From Tachypleus tridentatus (taxonomy: Eukaryota; Arthropoda; Merostomata; Xiphosura; Limulidae): a DNA stretch of 64,000 nt. Both the position numbers and the translations under genes were made by a program. Shown piece after piece: positions 12,438 through 24,321 of the stretch. The stretch's first letter is position 1. Each line of letters starts with the position of its first letter. The stretch lies in NCBI RefSeq assembly GCF_004210375.1, contig NC_134825.1, positions 7,254,001-7,318,000 on the forward strand. The letters are read 5' to 3'. The notes below the pieces were generated by a model. It was not told where the DNA came from, searched no databases, and saw nothing but the letters and a program-made list of their open reading frames with translations.

Positions 12438-13144
12438 GTAAGTAAACGTTATTTTAAAATATTTATTCAAATTTAATCTTATTTCTGTGATAATCAGTAT
12501 AATATCTGATTTCCAAAATCTTTTGGATTTTCAAATTAATGCCTTCCTTGATTCTTTTGAAAACAAGGGTTTGAAATCTTCAACAAAATAAAATATTTAT
12601 TTTACTAGAGTTTTTGAAACTAGTAAGGGTTATGAGTTGTGTAATGTACAATAATAATTGTTAAAAACAATGTATTTTTCCTTAGTAGTATTGTTATGAA
12701 TTTTGGAAACCTGTAAAAATAGATTTTTAACAATGCAGTAATTTCTAAATTTTAAAACTGCAGGTGTATTTTTATCTGTTTGCTACAGCAATGCATTATT
12801 TTCAAGTTAATTGCATATACCTTTTGAGCTGTATTAATTAATTTAGGAGATTCATTCAAGATATGAAATTATGAAACATACCTCCTCTCACACTTCAACT
12901 ATTACTCAACTACTAAGGTTTCTTTCCTTTGCCAATCTAAGTGTTGGTCTGAATTGTTCTCTGTTGTTTATCTTTTTTTCCCCCAGTTAATTTCCCTTGG
13001 CAATATTTGTCATGTACCGCTCTCCAACTATATGAATGAGTTCTCTATTTTTGTACTGTATATGTGTACTTCATTAAGATAACATTGTCACATGGTGAGC
13101 TGCAAATAACTTTCAGTTTCCATAGGACACAAAACAATCTTTTG
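12438..13144 (+). other. TRPC intron, no feature seen
   Basis: AT-rich intron with no recognisable element or exon. Confidence 0.5.
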
Positions 13145-13450
13145 AGCAGTACATGTAGTCACCACACAGATTCTGAACAGGGTGAAAATTGGGCAAAAAT
13201 CTGTCTTTCAGCGGTACATGTAGTCACCACACAGATTCTGAACAGGGTGAAAATTGGGCAAAAAACTGTCTTTCAGCAGTACAAGTAGTCACCACATAGA
13301 TTCTGAACACGGTGAAAATTGGGCAAAAAACTGTCTTTCAGCAGTACATGTAGTCACCACACAGATTCTGAACAGGGTGAAAATTGGGCAAAAAACTGTC
13401 TTTCAGCAGTACAAGTAGTCACCACACAGATTCTGAACACGGTGAAAATT
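13145..13450. repeat. 65-bp minisatellite, about 4.7 copies
   Basis: Tandem units beginning agcagtacatgtagtcacc, period 65 bp. Copies differ at a few positions (acatg/acaag, acagg/acacg). The unit is open in one frame over several copies, which makes spurious reading frames; there is no evidence of coding. Confidence 0.92.
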
Positions 13451-15075
13451 AATAAACAAACATCCTTAAGCATAAGATTTTTGTATATTGTTTCACAAAA
13501 ATAATGTATGGAAATATTTGAATCTGGAAAGTTCTTGGCAAAAACATTGTGTACTTGTTCCTTTTCATATTTCCCACAGTCCATGAGGCTGTCATCTTGA
13601 TAAATATGTTACATTTCATCACTATCAGTTACAGGTTCCAAATTCTGTTGCATTGCTGCATTCATATGTGTGTATGCACAATGTATGTGTTAATTGCTGA
13701 ACATACAGTAAACAGTTTTCAAATGAGTTGTGATGATCAATCTGCCATGTATTCCATTTATAACTGATTATATACATAGTACTGGTGACTATATATCACA
13801 CCTGAAATAACCCATTAAAGTGTCAAAACTATATTATATAAATGTTAACAATATACATACAGATGGTATTCTGACTGTTTTTTTTTTATTACTGTATATG
13901 ATTATATAGTATAAAAATATAAACACAGATGATGCAAAATTCTCAGTGACAATGATTTACTTTTCATTTTCAATAAAAGCTGTTTAAGTTTTCCAAAATG
14001 TACTTAAACCATAGGAAAGTCATATTATGTTTGAGTATTCTATAAATACACATGAAAATGTATTATTATCTGAGTGTTTAGTAAAATGTATGTTGTGTTT
14101 ACAATAAAGTCCCTTTTATATTTTAAGATAAAAGCATGGATGTATTTAAACAATATTAATCAAAGTGAAATAATCAAATAATAAATAAGTAATGTAAGTT
14201 GGCACACTAAAGGTTAATAATCAAACTAATGTTAAATCAATTAGAAGAAGTTTATGTTATAAATATCTGAGTTACTCAGGAAAAAAAATGTTTACAGTTT
14301 TCTCATAAACTATCCAGACACAGATAAATAGTACTTTCTGTGTGAAATATATTGGTATTTAGGCAATTTTATTTTCACCATTCACTCATGAGGACATTTT
14401 TTGGGCTAACCCTCACTGGCTCTCCAAGGTTTAGAAAAGGTTTGGCAGCTGTGACCATGTTTCTGGTTAGTGGACACCATCCACCAAAATATGTTACAGT
14501 ATGATTGTACTTGTGGACCATTACAATAATTGCAAAAGTCTTGTGTTCATAAGAGGACTTCTAGAAATAATAACCAGTTGACAACCATCTCTCCATCTGC
14601 ATCTTTTTTTCTTTTTGTATTTAAAATTCACTTTTATCAAATAAATATGTTTTCTAAGCAATAAAAACCAAGGGTTCAAACTAAGAGCAGTACACATTAA
14701 CTATCCACAAAGTCCACAATAGCCAACATAATGCACTAACCTTACCACAGTTTCTTGTTCTATATCCATTCTATAATATTTCCGGGTGAACCAAAAATAC
14801 TTTTGATCTACATGACATATTTATGAAAGATATAGAATTAAAAAACAGTGCTGAACTTCTATTGGCTAAGTTTAAGCTAAGAAAAAGCCAGATTAGACGT
14901 AATGTGTACAACATGATGAAAATAATTTTCATTAGGCATACATAAAAAACTCGTATGTACTTGCTTAGGGAACAATGTATGGTCATTTCTTCAATTAATT
15001 TTTTTCATTGACCACACAATGAAAGCCTGGTCAAGACAAAGTGAAGATAGCAATTAGACTAACTAAATACAAGGG
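13451..15075 (+). other. TRPC intron, no feature seen
   Basis: AT-rich intron. I see no exon with splice sites compatible with the phase-0 junction between 12437 and 16239, and no recognisable transposon. Confidence 0.45.
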
Positions 15076-15357
15076 ATTTTGGTTTGGTTTGTTTTTAATT
15101 TCCCTCAAAGCTACTCGAGGGCTATCAGCGCTAGCCATCCCTAATTTAGCAGTGTAAGACTAGAAAGAAGGCAGCTAGTCACCACCACCCACCGTCAACG
15201 CCTTGGCTACTCTTTTACCAACAAATAGTGGTATTGACCATTACATTATAAAGCCCCCACAGCTGAAAGGGTGAGCATGTTTGGTGTGACGGGGATCCAA
15301 ACCCACGACCCTCAGATTATGAGTTGAATGCCTTAACCATTTGGCCATGCTGGGCCA
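15076..15357 (-). mobile_element. tRNA-derived SINE (family 1), copy 1
   Basis: About 280 bp. On the - strand it starts ggcc-agcatggcc, a tRNA-like head with A-box-like and B-box-like segments, followed by a family-specific body (gcccaag-agt, ggtggtgactagctgcc) and an A-rich tail, seen here as a T/G-rich left edge. It matches the copies at 23.7, 24.1, 26.9, 33.4 and 60.0 kb. I see no clear target-site duplication. Confidence 0.88.
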
Positions 15358-15741
15358 ATGCGAGGAATACAACTACATATTACCTAATATGCAAATGACA
15401 AAGGGACAGAGATAACATGAAATAGGATCCTCTTAATAACTTTTTTGACATGTCAGGTGTGAGAACCTACACATACTTAGAACAAATGCTCATAGTACAG
15501 AAATTTAAAACTGATGGTATTGTTGTAATGTGTATTTTATTTTTAAGCTTGTAATGTGTTTAGTAGCTAGAGAGAGTTGTGAGTTATTAATTTAATGATC
15601 CAGAGAAGTGGCCAAATCTCAATAATAAGCTCAGGTTAAAAATACAAGATATTATGTGGATTTTTTTAAGAAAGTAGGTTTATTTGAAGGTATTTTGTTG
15701 TCTAAACAGAGAGCTAAATCAGTCAGGGTGTTTTGAGCTTT

Positions 15742-15955
15742 AGTATTCTGTATGTACATGTTACACTAGTGAATATGTAAGTTTCTGTATTCTGTACGTG
15801 CCTACCATGCTAGTGAATATGTACAGTTTCTGTATTCTGTACGTGCCTACCATGCTAGTGAATATGTACAGTTTCTGTATATTCTATATACCTATCACAC
15901 TAGTGAATCTGTAACAGTTTCTCTATTCTGTATGTATTTCTCATACTACTGAAAG
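15742..15955. repeat. 45-bp degenerate tandem repeat, about 5 copies
   Basis: Units containing gtattctgtacgtgcc followed by ctagtgaatatgtac, spaced 45 bp apart in the central copies (15787, 15832). The outer copies are diverged. Intronic. Confidence 0.8.
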
Positions 15956-16238
15956 TAAGAAATGAACATGGTAAGCTACTTTTGTGTATTTTAGCGTATC
16001 TCCATGATTTACAGGTTTTGATGTCATCATGTGGTATATACTTGTAAAAGTAAACCTGTGCTTATCTTTTGATAAGTGATATATGACATTTCTGACCTAA
16101 TCATATATATATAGACACACACGCACATGCTACATACATTTACCAAACTTTAACTGTTTCCAGACTCTTCATTTGTCTAATGTAACATTATTCAAAACTA
16201 TTAGTTCTACATTAAAAATCAGTTGTATGTATTTACAG

Positions 16239-16304
16239 GAATGCTGTTTTTCTGAGAACTGTGGTGAAGAACAGGGTGAATGTCAGATACAAAAAGACTA
16301 CAAG
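16239..16304 (+). CDS. TRPC-type channel, cysteine-rich mini-exon
   Basis: A 66-bp exon (22 codons) between acceptor ttacag (ending 16238) and donor gtacac (16305), phase 0 on both sides. It can therefore be included or skipped without changing frame. The peptide begins ECCFSENCGEEQGEC and ends KDYK, with four cysteines. The donor is weak (gtacac), so it may be alternatively spliced. I know of no TRPC domain that matches it. The placement between the TRP-box exon and the last exon and the flanking splice sites are the evidence for it. Confidence 0.7.
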
Positions 16305-16402
16305 GTACACTAATTTTATTTTTATTACACTGCTCATAGAATCTGGTAGGAAATCAGCTGTTTCTTTTTCATCCCTATATCCTACTGTATTTTTCAGAAC
16401 AA

Positions 16403-17590
16403 GATTGATCCATCCCAGTGTAAACTAGTGTATATTTTATAGATTGATCCATCCCAGTGTAAACTAGTGTATATTTTGTAGATTGATCCATCCCAGTGTA
16501 AACTAGTGTATATTTTGTAGATTGATCCATCCCAGTGTAAACTAGTGTATATTTTATAGATTGATCCATCCCAGTGTATATTTTATAGATTGATTCATCC
16601 TAGTGTAAACTAGTGTATATTTTATAGATTGATCCATCCCAGTGTAAACTAGTGTATATTTTATAGATTGATCCATCCCAGTGTATATTTTATAGATTGA
16701 TCCATCCCAGTGTATATTTTATAGATTGATTCATCCTAGTGTAAACTAGTGTATATTTTATAGATTGATCCATCCCAGTGTAAACTAGTGTATATTTTAT
16801 AGATTGATCCATCCCAGTGTAAACTAGTGTATATTTTATAGATTGATCCATCCCAGTGTAAACTAGTGTATATTTTATAGATTGATCCATCCCAGTGTAA
16901 ACTAGTGTATATTTTATAGATTGATCCATCCCAGTGTAAACTAGTGTATATTTTATAGATTGATCCATCCCAGTGTAAACTAGTGTATATTTTATAGATT
17001 GATCCATCCCAGTGTAAACTAGTGTATATTTTGTAGATTGATCCATCCCAGTGTAAACTAGTGTATATTTTGTAGATTGATCCATCCCAGTGTAAACTAG
17101 TGTATATTTTATAGATTGATCCATCCCAGTGTATATTTTATAGATTGATTCATCCTAGTGTAAACTAGTGTATATTTTATAGATTGATCCATCCCAGTGT
17201 AAACTAGTGTATATTTTATAGATTGATCCATCCCAGTGTATATTTTATAGATTGATCCATCCCAGTGTATATTTTATAGATTGATTCATCCTAGTGTAAA
17301 CTAGTGTATATTTTATAGATTGATCCATCCCAGTGTAAACTAGTGTATATTTTATAGATTGATCCATCCCAGTGTAAACTAGTGTATATTTTATAGATTG
17401 ATCCATCCCAGTGTAAACTAGTGTATATTTTATAGATTGATCCATCCCAGTGTAAACTAGTGTATATTTTATAGATTGATCCATCCCAGTGTAAACTAGT
17501 GTATATTTTATAGATTGATCCATCCCAGTGTAAACTAGTGTATATTTTATAGATTGATCCATCCCAGTGTACATTAGTGTATATTTTATA
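16403..17590. repeat. 39-bp minisatellite array with 29-bp short units
   Basis: About 1.19 kb of tandem units beginning gattgatccatcccagtg, period 39 bp, with a minority 29-bp form lacking the internal 10 bp around aaactagtgt. A tcatccta variant unit always follows a short unit, so the array has a higher-order pattern. Because 39 is a multiple of three, the - strand stays open as a 13-residue repeat (MDQSIKYTLVYTG). That is a by-product of the period, not a gene. The array ends 55 bp before the last TRPC exon. Confidence 0.95.
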
Positions 17591-17645
17591 ATCAGAGTGA
17601 GGTTGTTCACAAGTTTTGGCTGCTATGTTTTGTTCTTTTGCTTAG

Positions 17646-17900
17646 GATTTGATTATTCAGTTAAAACATCGCTACCTCCAAGCTCAAGAACACAGAACTG
17701 TTAATACGATGATGTCCAATCAGAATATTATATCAGGTGAAATCCTAGAGAAACTTAGAACAGAAGTGATTCAGGAAGTAAGAAAGTCTTTACGATCTAG
17801 CACAACTCTTGCTCAACTACGTTTTCATAAACAATGTTTCAAACAGATTGATGAAGTAGATGATAGTATTGAGAATGAAACAAGGTGTACAAGTATATAG
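17646..17900 (+). CDS. TRPC-type channel, last coding exon and stop
   Basis: Acceptor ttgcttag ends at 17645, and the frame continues to a TAG at 17898-17900 (84 residues). It starts DLIIQLKHRYLQAQEH, which aligns with the helical segment that follows the TRP box in TRPC channels (typically RNLVRRYVAA). A charged, heptad-like helix follows (ILEKLRTEVIQEVRKSLRS), plausibly the C-terminal coiled coil of the tetramer. The last residues are RCTSI, and T-S-I fits a class I PDZ ligand (S/T-x-hydrophobic). The tail is short: there is no long proline-rich or repeat tail like Drosophila TRP. A weak GT (17885, context acaag-gtgtac) lies just before the stop, so an isoform with a different end is possible. 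An ATTAAA at 18189-18194 is a candidate polyadenylation signal. Confidence 0.9.
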   Translation, partial: DLIIQLKHRYLQAQEHRTVNTMMSNQNIISGEILEKLRTEVIQEVRKSLRSSTTLAQLRFHKQCFKQIDEVDDSIENETRCTSI

Positions 17901-20223
17901 ATAACTTTGGGTGTCTTAGTTCCCACAACTTTGTGGGTGTAATTAGGTGTTTATCAGGTATGGTAAATTTCTTTTATTTTGAGAGTAACCTATAAATTAC
18001 AGGTTAATGTATGAGCAGACATTGCATGTTATCAGGTGATTATAAAACATTTTTAAATATTTATACATATTTTAAATTAACTTGTTTTACAATCACCTTC
18101 TGGTTCAAAATAACTATTTATCTTAAAGATTTCAATATTTGTAATTGTGTACTTTAATAATTATAGATATGTATGTATATAACATAACATTAAAGGACAA
18201 CAAGTCCATCTTTTGGTCTATCTAGGCTGTTCTATCTATTGAATTCAACTAAACACTCTCTAAGCTAACCCTTATTATTCATATATTCATTAATTCTTTC
18301 CTTAAAATCTCTTATGTTAAATGCATTTATCACATTTGAAAGATCCTGTTCCAAAGGCTTACTACCCTACCAGAATTTATATTTATTAATTTATATTTCC
18401 ATTTCCTAATTAATGTTCTAAAGCCTCATTCACCTCCCCTTGACATCTTTTATCCAAGATAAACCAAGTTTAGAGAATTTATGAGAAAAAAAAGCCGAGT
18501 ATGATTTTGTTCTCTTTAAACAATTAATGCACACTTACAGAGAACAGTACTTTTAATGTTTGCACACTTACAGAGAACAGTACTTTTAATGTTTGAGAAT
18601 TCTGTTGAGAAGTATACTGTTTATTTTAATTAAATTTTCTAGTAATGCTAAGTCACTATAAAAGAATCAGAATCATCAGATTTCTCCAATTTTTTTTTTA
18701 ACCATGTGGTTTGCACCATGAATCTGGTATTCTACACTAAAAATAATCGAAACACTAAAACCAGGATTCTTAAAAAATGGAGAATTTATTAGAACTTCCA
18801 CTACTTAAACAATATCTGTTCATAATTCAAAAATGTTAAGTCCAGACTTTTACAGATCCCACAGCTGAACTTCTTATGAACAATAATAACCTTGACACAA
18901 GAATTAAGAAAATAACCCAAAAAAGAAAAACCTTTCTTCACAAGTTGTCACAAAATCTTCTCATTAATACAACACTTGTAATCTGTAACTGAGTTTCAAA
19001 CAATATCTGAAAGTCCACGTTCTCAAGCAGCTGGTTTAATTTTCAGTTCTCTTGTTAGCAGGAAACAAGATATGAGACAGTTGCTGACTATTAACAATAC
19101 ATCTGATCAACGTATTTACAAAGATTGACAGACTAACTTAATTGATTACAGCTACAGTGGTAAAGACCTCAGCACCACGTACTGTCTGTTGTTATGTCAC
19201 ACTATGAGAATGATGTTGTAGTTAATTTTAAGAGGGTGTTAGTTGGTATGATACATAAACAAACTTAAAAAACAGCTCAACTGAATGATTGATAAATAGT
19301 TAGTAAAGTATGAACATAATAATTAAAGATGAAGTTATATACCATCTGACAGTGCCTCTTCTTTGAAATTTAGTAGAAACTTTGAAAACAAAATTCAATT
19401 TAAAAATGCAACTGTAAGTTTTAAATCTATTTCAGTGATACAATATTTATATATTTTACAGTTTGGTTATTATTTGTCAGTCAAAGGTACATTTTGCTTT
19501 GTTCATAGAAACATTTATGGTAAGTTCTAAATTTACCATTGTCCTGAATCTCATAAATCATTCTTGCTTTTCATGACTTCTAATTGTATATCTAAAAATG
19601 ATTTCTTTCTCTTTTATCATAAAAAATATCAAATAATATAGCATTACAATTTTCTGTCATTGATGTGATGTTTTTATTCAGACTGCATAAAGGCCCAAAT
19701 TATTTGTTTTATAAATGTGGACTAATATAAGTGTCTGTTTGAATTGTATTCTCAGCTAAATGGTGTTCTTTTACATCTGTTTCTTTCATACCTTAATTTA
19801 TTTACAGGTTTGCCAATTGCTACTGTTTAACTTTCTTACTATGAATTGTTTTAAAGGATAATGTCCAGAGAGAAACAGTCTTTCTAATATTACAGTTTAA
19901 ACATCTGTTGGTTGTGGTCTGTTGATTGTTATTTTGAATTAACTAGTTTTCTACCACAAATACCAGGTACTGACTTGTCTAGTAGGTCTTTTAATTCACT
20001 TTTAAGGTTTCTTTAAAACTTGTTTGTAATCTACTGATGCTAAACTGGCTGCTGACAAATATCTGTTCTGGTGTATTCCAGGGTATCTTTCTAGCACTCA
20101 GTACAACTATGTATTAGCAAGTTGACTTCAAAGGACTTGATTTGTCAACAGTTCTGGTTCATGTTATAATCAATTATTTAATGTGTTCAATATGTCTTAC
20201 TGGTGATTAGGCCACTGCTCCAA
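17901..20223. other. TRPC 3' flank and intergenic sequence
   Basis: Presumably begins with the TRPC 3' UTR. A 32-bp direct duplication (acacttacagagaacag...) lies near 18530-18593. The stretch at about 18190-18470 has the look of a decayed interspersed repeat, but I cannot name it. No gene is seen. Confidence 0.45.
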
Positions 20224-20227
20224 TTAA

Positions 20228-20443
20228 CACTCCTACAAAAGACGTTTCTAGTCCTAATTTCTCCAAGCCCGTTCCCCTGGCTGTGGTTTTGCTAGATAGT
20301 AGATAGGGACAGTGGGAATCTCGTTAATCTATTCATTAATGGATTTAAATGGCAATTTCATTTAAATACAAAATTATTAGTCTAATATTAATAACCTTTC
20401 AAGTTGCTCTGGGGCCTATTAGGCCCCACTTTTCGTAGGAGTG
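20228..20443. mobile_element. MITE with TTAA target-site duplication (piggyBac-like)
   Basis: A 216-bp element flanked on both sides by TTAA (20224-20227 and 20444-20447). The ends are inverted repeats: cactcctacaaaag at the left and the complement of cttttcgtaggagtg at the right. There is no coding capacity. TTAA duplication plus short inverted repeats is characteristic of the piggyBac superfamily, so this is probably a non-autonomous derivative. A palindrome ggggcctattaggcccc lies just inside the right end. Confidence 0.82.
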
Positions 20444-20447
20444 TTAA

Positions 20448-21539
20448 ACTCTCAAAGTGGTGACTTGGTAAGTATTAAATCACAGTCTTTAGTTTAGGAT
20501 GTTTATATGCTCAGTATTTTCATGAGGATTTTTTTTATCTATCACACAGAAAAATAGAAACATAAATAAAGGAAATGTCCCAGTTATTTCAGACATGGTC
20601 AGAGTATCTTGGTACTAGAGAGAGAGATTCTTGATGTCTCCTCAAAATGAAAGTAACTTCTGCCTTTATTACATTTGTATCTAGTGAAGATATTGGTTAA
20701 TTCTTTAGTCATTACTGCTAGTGTGTGTGTTAGCCTCATCTTGACTTCACAGAATACCAGCATGTGACAGAAGTTACTCCATTTATAGGTTTATAGAACC
20801 TGAAGTGAATTGATAATGTTATAACCCTTCTATTCCATTGGGGAATGAATTATCCACTTGACAGTTTCTCATACAGAAATGGTAAGTTGGAGTGAAAAAT
20901 GACATGTAAATAGACCTTGGAACGTTTTTAAAGAGCTCTACCTGTAAACCTGGGGCACTTTAAACTGTTATTGCTAATTTTTCAACTGCACAAAGAACTT
21001 AAGAAATCTCTTTACCAATGTTTTACGCATGCAGGATCTGCATCTGAGTATGTTAGTATTGTCGATTCTCAACTCAGGATGAACAAACATTAGTTATCAT
21101 ACTAACATGTAAAATTATCATAAAATAGTCAGTCACTTTGCTATTGTTTTTTTTTGTATATGGTTAGATATATCTAAACAATAGCCATTATGGACCCTCT
21201 GATTTAACAAAGGTTTTATTTCAAGCATGCCAAGGTAAGTTAAAAGGCTGTCTTGAGAAATGTATACAAGTGTATTTGCAGTATTGAAAGTGGTAAATCA
21301 GAGTAAAATGTCCAGGTAAGCTACAAAGAAATAAAATAAACCTGTTTATTTACATGAAATATTAAACTTGTTTAATTTTTATATTTTAAAATATTCTGTA
21401 ATACTCTTATGTATTTATTCTCTCCTTTCTAATAAAATTAGTAACAAGAAAATTCTACCATCACTGCTGAGTTAAATTATTTTAAAATTTTCCATTTATA
21501 TCACCAAAGAATAAAAATAAGGCAAATGTGAAAAAACAG
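20448..21539. other. Intergenic, no feature seen
   Basis: AT-rich sequence with no recognisable coding or mobile sequence. Confidence 0.45.
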
Positions 21540-22105
21540 GAAGAACCATATTCCATGGGAACCAAACTCTACCACAAGTGACTAAATTTCCTGGGAAATC
21601 CAAGTTCTAGTAAATAACAATATTTCAAGGTTAACAGATATAATAGGAAGCTGTAGAATAGATATCATTATTTCATGAAAATCTAGTTATTACATAGGCA
21701 ATAGTATTTTATGGAATGCAGTCTGTAACACAGATATTATATTTCATTCAAATCACGCTGTCACAAAGGTAGCTATTTGAATGGAACCAAGCTGCAATAA
21801 GGATAATAACATTTCATAGAAGCCAGGCTGTAACATGTGATAATTATTTATGTAACATGAACACTAACAAACTTTTATGTAAACCATGTCCTGACGTGCT
21901 AGCCAAACTCTAACGTGTTACAATATTTTATGTTCACCAAACTCTAACATGTGACATTATTTTATGCTAACCAAGCTATAATAAGTAACAATATTTTATG
22001 TTAACCAAGATGTAACAAGTAACAATAGTTAATGGAATTAAAACTCCAACACGTAACAATATTTTACGTTAAACAGACTCTAACATGTGATTAATATTTT
22101 ATACT
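21540..22105. repeat. Ancient degenerate tandem repeat, about 38-40 bp period
   Basis: Recurring but diverged motif approximating aaccaaactctaacatgt followed by aacaatattttatg, best preserved at about 21890-22100. It shows the same style of decay as the array at 47.5-51.2 kb but has a different unit. Confidence 0.65.
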
Positions 22106-22283
22106 AGCTGAAATACCTATCCTCTGGATGGAAGTTGTGTAAATTTGTAGTTAATGAAAGGTTATATTATATTAGAATGTGAAAAGTTGCTTCCATTATA
22201 TGTAACTATAAAAAAACGACTAAATGCGAAAATAAAAACTTGTAAACGTCTCCCCATGAACCCAGCGAACCTCCATCCAAATC

Positions 22284-22480
22284 TGATGAAGTTCCATCTA
22301 CAGGGGACGAAGAAGTAATGAAAATGCCGATAAGAACTGCATAATTCAATCAAACCTAAAAATTTGTATGTAGGAACCCTACATACATCTAACGAACCTC
22401 TGTATCAAAGTTCCAGTTTTGAATTTTGCAGTTTTTATCGGCATTTTCATCACTTCGTCCACTGTAGATGGAGCTTCATC
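22284..22480. repeat. Inverted repeat of about 55 bp
   Basis: Left arm 22284-22341 and right arm 22427-22480 are inverted complements, sharing cggcattttcat and ctgtagatgga blocks. A direct repeat of about 35 bp (ctacatacatctaa-gaacctct) lies at about 22376-22408 and 22486-22518. This suggests two opposed insertions of one short repeat family, or a foldback element. Confidence 0.75.
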
Positions 22481-22639
22481 AGGGTTCCTACATACATCTA
22501 AGAACCTCTATACCAAACTTGATGCAGATTCTTACACAGTCAGTGTAGTTATTGGATACACAACAGACAGTACTATTACATTTATAGATGAAACAAGAGG
22601 TTTCCAACTTAAGAGTGCCCGAGGGCCACAACTATATTC

Positions 22640-23575
22640 ACAAGTCTAGTGGTGGGCGGCATTATATTTTTGTCAAATTAGGGGCTTGTTGGTGCATTAC
22701 GTAATGCAAAATATAGTAAATAGATCCATGATACGGTTAATTTATGTCCTTTCAACATGGTAAAATGAGTTCCGATTGGGGAAGGAGTTCATCTGAATGT
22801 GACTTTACGTTACATAATATTTGGACGTAATAAATACATTTAATGAAAACATGCTGCATATAAAAAAAACTAGAATAACAAACATATCTGTGATATTTAA
22901 CATAAAAGTTTTAATGTGAACTTTGATGTCGACATGGAGTTCTGTCGTTGCTAGTCTCAGGAGGTGAAGCAGAGAAGAATCCATGAAGCGACTTCTGTTG
23001 TGGTTCTTAATGAATTTCATCGTGTGAGAACACTTTCACATATGTGTGTGCTTTCAAACGTTGATGCCATTTTCTGTCCACAAGCATGGAGATTTGAAAT
23101 TCGATTTTTTAAAAGTAGTTTAAAGAAATCTGGTCCTTTCTCTTATCTGGTTTGCAGAAATGGATCAGCTTGCAAACCACATAATTCAAGTTGAATGTCC
23201 AGCTTGTTGATTTTCTATGTCAACACAAAGATGATTATTGAACAGCTCTATTCTGCTTTTTAACATTTCAAATTCTTCGCATCTTGCATTAAACTCATCT
23301 ATGATATCTTCAGTATTTACACAAAATTCTGAAAAATCAAGTGGCTTCCATCATTTACCGGTTATTATAATTAATGACAACTTCGAAAGGGGCTTATTCT
23401 TTATTTTATAAACAAACTTTGAAAATTCTTAACTTATTTCGAAACCGATTTATGTTTCCCATGCAAAAATGGGATATAGACGAGATTAGGTGTCCCACCT
23501 TTCACATACAAAGCATATGCTATGCCATACGAGTTAAAGCCCAAATATATTTTTCCCATATGCAACATTTGTGAG
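22640..23575 (-). mobile_element. hAT transposase 3' remnant
   Basis: Read on the - strand, broken frames give a hAT-type C-terminal dimerisation region: a segment like CES-VFSHMKFIKNHNRSRF followed by LLHLLRLATTELHVDI (about 22900-23060). This corresponds to the C.E.LFS.MK..K...R..LTD..L...LR.ATT pattern of ZBED/GTF2IRD2-type hAT proteins. Weak upstream similarity extends towards 23575. Several stops and frameshifts; no intact gene. Terminal repeats were not located. Confidence 0.6.
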
Positions 23576-23653
23576 TGGAAGAATATTTATTATATAGGTA
23601 TAAGTTTTAAATAGGCAATTCCTTAAAATAATGCTGATATATTTAGATTTAAA

Positions 23654-23903
23654 GTTTTGATTTTTGAGCAAAGCTACATGAGAGCTATCTGTGCTAGCCG
23701 TTCCTAATTTAGCAGTGTAAGACTACAGGGAAGGCAGCTAGTCATCACTAACCACCGCCAACTCTTGGGCTGCTCTTTTATCAACGAATAGTGGGATTGA
23801 TCGTCACATTATAACGCTTCCACGGCTGAAAGAGCGAACATGTTTAGTATGACGGGGTTTAGATTACGAGTCGAGTGCCTTAACCACTTCACCATGCCGG
23901 GCC
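23654..23903 (-). mobile_element. tRNA-derived SINE (family 1), copy 2, with 9-bp TSD
   Basis: Same family as the 15.1 kb copy. The flanking direct repeat AGATTTAAA is at 23645-23653 and 23904-23912, which fixes both ends. The tRNA-like head (ggcccggcatggtgaag on the - strand) is complete. Confidence 0.92.
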
Positions 23904-24079
23904 AGATTTAAACTAATGAAGTGTAAAATACATAGAATGACTGTAAAAGAGATATATCTTAAACACAACATTATTTTCCATAAATACCTTGTCTTTTTGC
24001 ATAATTCCCATCTTTGACTGGAGATTTTATTTTAGCCGAACTAAATGGTGAATTTCTAAAAATTGCAGTATCAACAGAG

Positions 24080-24321
24080 TTTTTTTTTTTTTTTTTGAAT
24101 TTCGCGCACAGCTACACGAGGACAATCTACACTAGTCGTCCCTAACTAAGCAGTGTAAGACTAGAGCGAAGGCAACTAGTCATCACCACTCACCACCAAC
24201 TCCTGGGCTACTCTTTTCCCAATGAATAGTGGGATTGACCGTTACAATATAACGCCCCACGGCTGAAAGGGCGAGCATGTTCGGTGCGACGGGGATTCGA
24301 ACTCGCGACACTTGCCGGGCC
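24080..24321 (-). mobile_element. tRNA-derived SINE (family 1), copy 3, deleted in the tRNA head
   Basis: Long T-run at the left (A-tail on the - strand), then the family body. The tRNA-like head lacks the anticodon-arm region: gactcgcg-type B-box sequence runs directly into the terminal gccgggcc. I see no clear target-site duplication. Confidence 0.88.

Noticed and set aside
16375..17610. Long - strand open frames encoding a 13-residue repeat (MDQSIKYTLVYTG)
   Set aside because: Purely the translation of the 39-bp minisatellite, whose period is a multiple of three. No start context, flanking exon structure or domain supports it.
18190..18470. Interspersed-repeat-like stretch (gtccatcttttggtctatc...)
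   Set aside because: It looks like a familiar style of decayed repeat, but I could not name a family or find a second copy in the window.
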